The translations under genes were made by a program, and so were the position numbers. Positions 56,132-64,000 of a stretch of DNA of 64,000 bases are shown one piece after another. The stretch is from assembly GCF_030272615.1 (NCBI RefSeq), contig NC_081411.1, forward strand, positions 184,195,572-184,259,571, in the 5' to 3' direction. Each line of letters begins with the position of its first letter. Position 1 is the first letter of the stretch. The notes below the pieces were generated by a model, which worked only from the letters and a program-made list of their open reading frames with translations, was not told where the DNA came from and made no database searches. This stretch comes from Cryptomeria japonica. Taxonomy: Eukaryota; Streptophyta; Pinopsida; Cupressales; Cupressaceae.

Positions 56132-56460
56132 ACCCTTGTGGACAATGGATCTGGCCTTAATGTTTACAGTGTGAACTTATTGGATAAGATTAATGTGGAT
56201 CATTTTCTCATCAAACCTGCTTCTATTTCTATTTGAGGCTTTGATAATATTGCTAAAAAATCTTTAGGTATCATAACCTTGGCCGTTAAGGTAGGTCATG
56301 TTACTTTGTCTACACATATTCATGTCATGTCTGGTAATTTGACATATAACCTTCTATTAGGGAGACCATAGATTCATAGCATACCAGTTGTCCCCTCAAC
56401 TTTGCATAGGCAAGTCAACTTCATTTATGACAATTTAAGACATACACCTTGTTAGCTGAT
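56132..56460 (+). pseudogene. Tat-3 aspartic protease
   Basis: The active site TLVDNGSGLNVYSV directly follows a TGA at 56129. Next come GFDNIAKKSLGIITLAV and NLTYNLLLGRP, with TAG where Trp is usual, then IHSIPVVPSTLHRQ. It is the same domain as in Tat-1 but another sequence type. Stops at about 56235, 56369 and 56453 disable it. Confidence 0.8.
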
Positions 56461-56485
56461 ACCAATATTCAAGCTCCATTAAAAG

Positions 56486-57417
56486 TTGGATCTTCTTGTT
56501 AAACTACTTCCCATTCTTCTCCCAATCCTCCTACTTCTTCAAATCCATCTATTTCCTTTAATGATCTTGTTCCTTCTAGTACTCTTGATTCTTCTACTCA
56601 ATTGGAATCTCCTCCGAAAGATATATTTTCTCCCTGAGGAGTGCTCTCAGATGATGATTGGGGATCTCTAGACTTTAACCTTACTTTTATAGGATAGTAT
56701 AGAGTATCTTGGAAAGAATCTAAGACTCGGAAGGAGAAATCTAAGGAGGAACCTAAAGAGAAACCCACTTTGTCTAAAAATACTAAGTAAGAACTTTGTG
56801 GTAATTCTTCAAATCCTTCCTCTTATTCATATAGCACTGAGACCTATGTGGTGCAACCATCTCTTTCCGATTTGGCATCCCTTTATGGTCTTGGTTTTCA
56901 CATTTTAGCTAAGACTGGCTATAATGGCAATGGTTGTGGTGCAAATGAACAAGGAATTAAAGTTCCTTTACAACATAACATACATGAAGATTCATTTGGA
57001 TTTGGATATAATCCCTCTAATCCCATCAAAGCATCTAAAAGACCATCTCTCAATGTGAATGCTATATTTAGTACTGATGATGAGCTCATCTCAATTAAAT
57101 CATTTTTTACTTCTTTCAACACTCATCCCCTTCATAAGGAAATCTTGGTGATGAAAAAATCTCTTTATGAATCTCCTCAAGATATTTCTAATCCCACTTA
57201 TGAGACTTTATCTTCTACTCATTCTAAAATCCCTTCTTCTAGGAATAAGGCTCTAATGAATTACACTTATCCCTCTCCTAAGATTTCTTGTGTGAAAGAA
57301 AAGTATGACTTAGTGGCCTATTCTTCTCCTATAAACTTCTCTCTTTCTAAAGAATTTTTAACATTCATCATCTTATATATGTTTTTAATCTCACTTATAG
57401 TAGAGAATTTAACATGA
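56486..57417 (+). pseudogene. Tat-3 G-patch region
   Basis: The open frame 56848-57417 includes FHILAKTGYNGNGCGANEQG and later FGFGYNPSNP, the two halves of a Tat-type G-patch region. Glycine spacing is preserved although the first half is diverged. Upstream (56486-56840) the frame is broken and Ser/Leu-rich. After 57417 there is no RT. Confidence 0.6.
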
Positions 57418-58250
57418 TATATTTAAATACCTTATTCAATCTATCATATCCTTAAATCACATTAATGGCTATTATGTTTCTCATCATTATGTGAAATTAG
57501 TAGCTCACTTACTGGGGTCTCATTGTCATTCATGATGGTACAATTTCACATGCAATCATACTTTTGGAAGAAACATAATAGCCTATTTCTATCTCATCTC
57601 TTCTCCCTATATATGGGGGGCAAGAATGATTTCAAACATCTCTCCTTCATAAAATTAAAATTTCCCCTTTGTGAAGTAGTGTCTTCTATAAGGGTTTCTG
57701 ATTGATTGTAGAGGTGTATTCATATTTGAATTCCTTCTTTCATATTGGAACAAGCATCCCTAATAGGGATCTTAAGTACATATCCTTAATTGGGACCTCC
57801 TCCTTGGTGTTGGAAGTCTTCGATCTTTCATCAATTTCTTTTCTTCATTGAGTAGTATCTTTTATAATAAACCCTTCTATTTTGTGAATGTGCACGTCCC
57901 TAATTAGGATCTCTTGCCTTCTTTTAGAAGATTGTTTCTTTGATATCATTTAAATCCTCTATTCTTTTCCAATTTCCTTTATGGAGTTGCATTTTTGGAT
58001 TATATCTCTTGCATTTATTTCCATTTAAATCTTTCATCTTGTGTTAGAGAGCTCTCAAATCCTCACACTCTTTGTTGTGTTGGAATTGAGGTTTAGACCT
58101 CTTTCTTACCAAATTATTCTTCATTAGTTTTTTTTATCTTGTATAAAATCTTCTTGTGAGCATTTGTCAGCAGTCTTCTTTCACAATTTGATGTGGTAAA
58201 CATGATACCTTGTTACAACTCACTAAATTAGCAAGCCGAAATAGGGGGGG
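57418..58250 (+). other. Tat-3 3' non-coding part
   Basis: CT-rich and AT-rich sequence without polymerase motifs. It contains ATATATGGGGGGCAAGAA (57610-57627) and AAATAGGGGGGGCATATAG (58239-58257), both polypurine-like. Confidence 0.5.
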
Positions 58251-58879
58251 CATATAGCTACCCTCAAATTTTCATCACCTTCCTTAGTAAGAATTAGGTG
58301 ATTTTGTGATCTAACATGTGGTTTTGTAGGGTTCGGTTTCTAAATGTGTACTGCAGAGATTAGTATAAAATGAGATATTGCCCAACTAGTAGAAAATATA
58401 TGATGGCTAAAGAAACTTAAATAGTTCCATTTTTGTCTCTAAAAATGATAATGATTTGTTTGGCATGGTGGTCCTTTAGTGACATGGAACATCAAGCCAA
58501 AGACATATCATATGATATCATTATACCTACTAATGATGATGAGACCTTGTAGTACTTTCCATTTTTAAAGCATAACATAGAATTTCTACTACTAATATAT
58601 CCCATCTTCAATTAGATGCATCCATAGTATGTAATGTATGGAAGGAGAAAATGAATCATAAAAGAAAGTAAATATAATTTTGAGATAAGCATGTTAATGT
58701 GTTATAATGTGAAGTAGCAAAAATAATGGATCCATTGTGTAATAAGAATATAAAAATATTAGATTATAGGATATAGTAATTATATATGTGATGTAGATAT
58801 CATTAAGGAAGGTAGACAGATTATGCCAACATCATAGGGAATAATTTTATATTTTATGAGAAGCAAGAATCAAGAAAGG

Positions 58880-59469
58880 ACATGATGTGAGTCGTAGATC
58901 ACATGCAACTCCAAGCAATAAATGATCAAAAATCAAAATAGATGAATTAAGAGAAATCTATAATGATAGAAAATAGAGACAGAAGAGAATTTTGAGGAGA
59001 CTCTCACCGAGTTATCACTAAACGAGTGAAGGTGAGAGTATAGTGCTTATTATATAGAAAAGTAGTAGCATATACATCCAAGAGGTGCATTAACTCCCAC
59101 TTCTCATAAAAAATTGGGAGGTTTTACCTGCATGGTAAATTTAAAAACATGCGACACAACCTCCTGACATGAAAACTAAAAAGGAGTTAAAAAGGTGGCA
59201 CATAAAGCTAAAAAATGGTGAGAAACCCAACTACCCCATAAACCTCTTAGGAACTGACAAAATAGTGGTTATGTGAGGTGGCACAACAAGCCAAAAGAGG
59301 GTGTGTAACTCAACTACCCATGAGTAGCTAGGAATTACACATGTAGTGTAACTATTTCATCACGTATCATTCATAATAACCACTCCTAATAGCCTAAGAG
59401 AGCTTAAATAATATGCGTAGGAAAATAAATACCCCCTAACATAGGGAAAAGTAAAAAAGTACACTAACA
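58880..59469 (-). repeat. 3' LTR of copia-2 (left end uncertain)
   Basis: On the minus strand it starts TGTTAGTGTAC right after a PPT (TTATGGGGGA). A TATA box, CTATATAATAAG, lies near 59055. The far end was not determined; the LTR may extend further left. 58251-58880 is otherwise unassigned AT-rich sequence. Confidence 0.5.
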
Positions 59470-59548
59470 TCCCCCATAAGCGTAGCTTAGGTAGGTGAAA
59501 ATATGGGTCCCAATAAATGAGGCCATGTTAGTACCCATGTACATAGAA

Positions 59549-59645
59549 ATTTCCCCCAAGAGAAGAAGCCCCCCCACAAGAGGAATAGCCTCCGTGACCC
59601 CCAAGAGAAGAAGCCCCCGCATAAGAGGAACAACCCCCATGATCG
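59549..59645. repeat. Two-copy repeat in the copia-2 3' untranslated region
   Basis: CCCCCAAGAGAAGAAGCCCC occurs twice, each followed by a -CA-AAGAGGAA stretch, with a period of about 49 bp. It lies before the PPT on the minus strand. Confidence 0.75.
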
Positions 59646-59649
59646 GGTT

Positions 59650-61250
59650 CACCTAGTTTGCTCACACTTCACCTAGTTGGTGTTGCTCAATTCCACCAAC
59701 CTTTCTTGGTTTAGCTATGTCCAAGAAATCTAAGTCCTTCTCAATCTCTTCTAGGGCTTGATTCTTTCCAATCTCAAGGTGTTTTCATCAAGTGTTTAAC
59801 TAGAAACCCTACCGATTCAAAGTGTTTCCCATATGCTCATTCTTGATGTCTTGTCTTCAACTTGTCAATTTCACCTCCTACTGTTGTGAGTTGTTGCAGA
59901 GGTGTGGAGGTGGCTTTTAACATGAAATTATTACCATTTGGGTCCATTTGTGGTTTGCATCCATTATCTTTCTTATCGATTTCACCATTTTGCCTAGAAA
60001 AGGGCTACAATGAATGAGCCCCTATTAGGCCTCCAAAATCCGGTTTTCTAGGGATTGGAAGAAAACGGTCCAAAAGACTCTGCAACAAGGTTGGTTTTTC
60101 TTCAAGAAATCCCCTATCCCCAAGTGATTTTAGTGGTTTTGGTTTCCCAACTCACCGTACAATGCCCTAACCCAAAAATGAGGGTTTTGAAGGGTTTCTA
60201 GGCCTCCTAACCGACAGTGACTGATCAAATTAGTGAAATGGGCATCTAAAAGTATTTTAAAGGATTCTCCTTGCAATGGAAACTCTTTATGGACTTCATG
60301 GACCCCTCCAAATGATTTGGTTGTGGTTTTGTGCTCACCTTTGCACTAAGCACTCAAATTTTACCCTGTCTTCTCTAGCCAGGTTGCTCCTGGACTCGCC
60401 TAGAACAAGGTGGTAGCCATATCAAACATCACCTCGAGAACTTCTCCCTCCATATGTAAACTATACAAGTGGTTGCCTTCCATGTACCAACAAGTCGTGA
60501 TGGTAGCACAGAGAGATTTTATGGGGCAACCATTTTACATAAAATTACTATATACAAGCCAAAACTGGCTGATTGCAAACAAAACTATGAAAACACCAAC
60601 ACACACTAACTAAAAAGCTTGAAATGAATTAAATGACTCTGAAACATGCCAAATAAACTCAATCCATTACTAGATCAATGGATTCAATCCATTTGTATTC
60701 ACATTGTAAGCAAAATAAACCAAAATAATGAAAAACAGTCCGAAAATGAGTAGTTTCAAATTGTTGATCATACAAAAAAAAACTCCAACCTTGGTAACCA
60801 TGCAAGAGGAGGTTTTTATAGTCTTCCCCATGTGTGGAGGAATTATAGGGCGTTGTGCCATCCCTAACTCCATCACTGAGCATTTTAGGACAAAATTTGT
60901 CATGACAACTTTTACAACTTTGCACTTTTTGGTTTTCCAACCTATGAAAGCTATTCTAAGTCATTACTCATGAATTTTTAAGAATTATTAGGACTATTCT
61001 AAACCTCTCTAATGCTCATACCAATTTTTACCACTTTTGACCATCAAGAAGGTCAATTTCCTACTAAAACCACTACTTATGCACAAAATGCAAACCTAGG
61101 AAGAAACTAACTCAACTAGGCCTACACTTGACTCATCACACTCACTCTTGAACCCTCCTGGAGTCCTTATTAAGTACCTAACTTGGCTAAGGCCAGTACA
61201 GGACAAAATTGAGAAAAGACTATAAGCCTAAGTCCTAGGTGCTCCTGCAC
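59650..61250. other. Unassigned block between copia-2 pol and its PPT
   Basis: In copia-1 the distance from RNase H end to PPT is about 270 bp; here it is about 1.8 kb. The extra block contains no coding similarity. On the minus strand its end near 59650 reads AGGTGAACCCGATCATG, which resembles the PBS of the Tat-type elements, so a solo or partial Tat LTR is one possibility. No clean target-site duplication was found. Confidence 0.4.
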
Positions 61251-61289
61251 CACCCTATAAAGAGAGAAAAATGAAGAACTACGAATTCC

Positions 61290-62380
61290 CTCCTAAAGTA
61301 GACACCTATCACATCCCAAGCGAAGCTTGAAAATGAAGGAACTTGATTTTGGTGAAGATGTTTGTAGTATACTCTTATGTAGAACAATACTTAAGATCAA
61401 TGATGCCTTCTTGGATTAGCTCTCGAATGTAGTGCATATGTATCTCAATTTCTTTTCTCCTTTGGTGATGAACTAGGTTTCTTGAGATCTATATAGCACT
61501 TTGATTATCACAAAAGATGATGGTAGGATTTATGACTGGAATATCAAACTCAGTGAGAATATGCTAATGCCAAATAGCCTTAATGGTATCATTAACTACC
61601 TCTCAATACTTAACCTCTATTGATGAAAGAGCAACTTCAGACTATTTCGTGCTCAGCCAATGAACTGGATCAGAATCAAGTGAGAATCAATATCTTGAAG
61701 TAGACTTATGATCCTAAGAATCACTAGCCCAATCTAAATATGTACGTCCCACCAAGTCAATATCCATGCTTGTTGAATACTAAATTCCATAATTCTAAGT
61801 ACCTTGAATGTAATGGAGGATCTACTTGGATACTTTCCAATGTAACTCATGTGTCTTCAACATGAATTGAGAGACTATGCCCATAGCATATGAAATGTCA
61901 GATCTCGTACGAGTCAAGTAGATGAGACTCCCAACAAGTTGTCAATATAAAGTGCCATCGACCAAGAGTGAAGAGAACTCAACCTCAAGTTTGACCCCTA
62001 ACAAAAATAGAGTCAGTGCAAGCTTACAATCAACCATGTGAAATTTGGAGAGCATATCAAGTGCATACTTGGGCTCTCTAAGGAAGATACCTAAAGATGA
62101 CTAAGTGATCTCAATCCCCAAGAAGTAATGCAAAAGACCCAAGTCTGTATAAGAAATCTTCACTACCTTGATGTTGGATGAGTGACTCCCTATGATCAAC
62201 AAGTCATCAACATAGAGAACTAGAAATGTGAGAATTTGATCCTACTATATAATATATACGTTTGGATCATAATCACATCAAGTGAAACCAACTATTAAAA
62301 GGAAAGAGTCCATCTTTGAATACCAAGCTTGAGGAGCATGTTTGACTTGTGACATACATATTTGAAATAACTACATATAA
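61290..62380 (-). pseudogene. copia-2 RT and RNase H
   Basis: Minus strand: HAPQAWYSKMDSFLL near 62340, the intact RT box LVLYVDDLLIIGS near 62220, LGLLHYFLGIEIT, LVGSLIYLTRTRSDISYAMG, then RNase H DWASDS (followed by a stop), HKSTSRY, VALSSIEVKY and FCDNQSAI, ending near 61300. In-frame stops are numerous. The element is cut off upstream within RT. Confidence 0.85.
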
Positions 62381-64000
62381 AACTTTTATGACTTGTTTTA
62401 CGTCAATCATTGACATATGAAAATGTGCAAGGACTAATACTATTTAAAAATACGTTCCACAAATCATTAGATCATAACAATTGTATTTTTCTAAATTATT
62501 TTTTGACTAAACTAACTTCATAATTTTAAAAAAGACTAAAAATAGCTCTTTAATTATATACATATATAAATTCCTTTTAAAACCAAAAATGAAATATTAT
62601 TATAATAATTCTCTTCTCAATTTAATTAATTTTCAAATGCCAACTCTATATATATGAGATTGATTTCCAAATATCAATGATATATATGAATGATGTAAAG
62701 CACATTGAATGCCTTTGAATAAACTTAAAATTAAAATCCAAGGCCTCATTTCCACCCAATCCACCTGAAATCTTATATCTGTTTCCACCTAAAGGAAAAA
62801 CTGTGATTCCAACCAAACGAAAGTCGTGTAGATAAGTCGTATGTGAAAAATCAATTCAAATGTCTCATTACAAAATTAAAGCATCCCACTGTACCACATA
62901 AAAACTCACGTTGCCACTCTTTCCGGACTGTCGTAGTCATGGGGTTAATTCATATTTTTCCACATCTTTTTGACGGGTCGTATTTTTCTCATGTCATTGG
63001 ACTGAGGCTACGTATTCTCTCAGTAGAATAGGCATTTTGTATCCTTACCCATTCTTGAACAATATCTAATTCAAGCCAATGATTTTGGATGCCTCTTTTA
63101 CAGATCTGGCGGGTCATAGCATTACATATAGCTGTTGCCAGAAACAAGGCAGTTAATAGAGATTGAGCCCTAGCTTTGCTACAATATTAATGGAAACAAA
63201 GAAACTCTGTTTTGTATGACAGCAAAAATGTGGCATCTGTAAGCAGTAGAAGCATTGATAAAGGGGAGGCCAGATGCTATCAAAATAGCAAACAATTGTG
63301 GAATAAAAGTAGTTGTCTATTGGAACCACCAAACCTCTTTGGGAACTTGCATTGTAGATTTAAACTATTTAGTCAAGAACTCTTAAGTCAGATACTGATT
63401 ACTTTTTCTTGGTGCATTCCTCCATTTGACTCTCACATTTCCCATCTACGAATATTAACTATGGTACATTTTGTAGATAACTAAGCTTCTTAAGGTGGTA
63501 GAAGGTAAATTGGTTCTAAAATAGTCAAATCGTACATTGTGTTATTGACCGTTTGGAAAATCGCAGTCATAGCTTGCAAAATCAATGGTGTATAACGTGC
63601 AACTAACTTTTGTGTTATGCACTTTCCGTGCAAATGTACTATGTTTTTGGAGCCATAATAGCTACGTCCCCTCTCAAGTATCTTTTTTGTATTGTACTAT
63701 ATCTAAGGAAACTTGTACCCGGGTTGATGAGTTCTTTTAAGTCATTCAAGCCTACACTCTTCTTATGGTATATGGTTTTATTGAAAGACCAATCATGCTT
63801 CCCCTCCAAATTTATCTAGATTTAAAATTTTTTTAAAGTGAAAATTCTTTTATCATTTAGGAATGATTTTTGTTTTCTATTTTTACTAGTAGTGTTGATA
63901 TGATTTTTTTTCTTTATAGATATGTTTTTCACTAATGTGCTTATATATATCTAGGTTCAAGATAATAAAGTTGCACTTGACCAGTGCTTTTAAAGCATAG
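62381..64000. other. Unassigned right end with dispersed repeats
   Basis: 62840-63030 combines the repeat seen at 49590-49700 (AAAATTAAAGCATCC, then TCACGTTGCCACT) with the repeat seen at 51996-52060 (CCACATCTTTTTGACGGG, then GGACTGAGGCTACG), so it is the most complete copy in the window. 63360-63500 matches 230-420. No gene is recognised. Confidence 0.5.

Larger units (their letters stand above)
52457..58250 (+). mobile_element. Tat-3: Tat-related element without RT, RNase H or integrase
   Basis: It contains an LTR, a PBS nearly identical to that of Tat-1, a repetitive ORF region, a Tat-type protease and a G-patch. It then passes to non-coding sequence with GGGGGGCAAGA at 57615 and a further GGGGGGG run near 58244. 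No polymerase or integrase motif is seen in 57420-58250. No right-hand LTR was recognised, so the right end is provisional. It is either an internally deleted copy or a non-autonomous family. Confidence 0.65.
58251..62380 (-). mobile_element. copia-2: truncated Ty1/copia element
   Basis: On the minus strand it runs from within RT (62380) through RNase H (to about 61300), then an unassigned block, a 3' untranslated part with PPT (59470-59540) and an LTR start at 59469. TGTACATGGGTACTAACATG before the PPT matches the corresponding part of copia-1, so both are of one family. The 5' half is missing. Many stops are present. Confidence 0.75.

Noticed and set aside
1-64000. CRISPR arrays, rRNA genes, tRNA genes, bacterial-type operons
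   Set aside because: None seen. The regular repeats found lack CRISPR spacing, and the tRNA-like matches are only primer binding sites.

Overview
The window is plant nuclear DNA, mostly layered retrotransposon remains around a small number of host genes. The TGG PBS motifs, the Tat-type dual RNase H, the zf-RVT LINE, the plant mobile domain and the NIP-type RING gene are all plant-specific. The very high repeat load, the 5-kb intron stuffed with debris, and AT-rich LTRs built on TTAATTAAATAAAT blocks suggest a large gymnosperm (conifer-like) genome. That placement is inference, and no species is claimed. A run of exactly 500 N (24878-25377) is an assembly gap.

Layout. 1-1273: unassigned, with a short repeat that recurs at 63360-63500. 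1274-20830: a decayed plus-strand Ty3/gypsy element of the Tat lineage (Tat-1): 5' LTR, PBS, long leader, gag, protease, G-patch, RT, RNase H, second (archaeal-type) RNase H and integrase. Just past its integrase it is split by a complete Ty1/copia element (copia-1, 12947-19703) with 448-bp LTRs. 20830-24877: a minus-strand Tat-type LTR with PPT, then a plant-mobile-domain (PMD) gene on the plus strand, that is, antisense to its presumed carrier element. Its promoter, first exon, 841-bp intron and second exon can all be read.

25378-34700: a minus-strand host gene for a NEP1-interacting-protein-like RING-H2 E3 ligase (four exons seen, first exon not found). Its 5-kb intron holds a gypsy pol fragment and a Cys-rich fragment, and upstream lies a VWA-domain fragment; the last two appear to come from one large multidomain parent. 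34966-36771: minisatellites and about 1.2 kb of extreme A+T. 36772-42815: a nearly intact L1-type LINE with a perfect 16-bp target-site duplication, inserted into one copy of an AT-rich tandem repeat. 43091-47055: nothing recognised except microsatellites. 47056-49417: a solo copia-type LTR with a perfect 5-bp duplication.

49430-51981: a direct duplication that runs into a large foldback (arms about 0.6 kb). 52104-52456: the start of an ankyrin-repeat gene, cut by a second Tat-type element (Tat-3, 52457 to about 58250). Tat-3 keeps protease and G-patch but has no RT, RNase H or integrase. 58250-62380: a truncated minus-strand copia element (copia-2) with an unassigned 1.5-kb block between pol and PPT. 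62380-64000: dispersed repeats only.

How the parts relate. Almost every in-frame stop in these elements sits where Gln or Arg is expected in the family and reads TAG, TAA or TGA. This is the pattern expected from C-to-T deamination of methylated CHG and CG sites, so the elements look long silenced. The probably functional host content is the RING gene. The most unusual item is the spliced antisense PMD gene.
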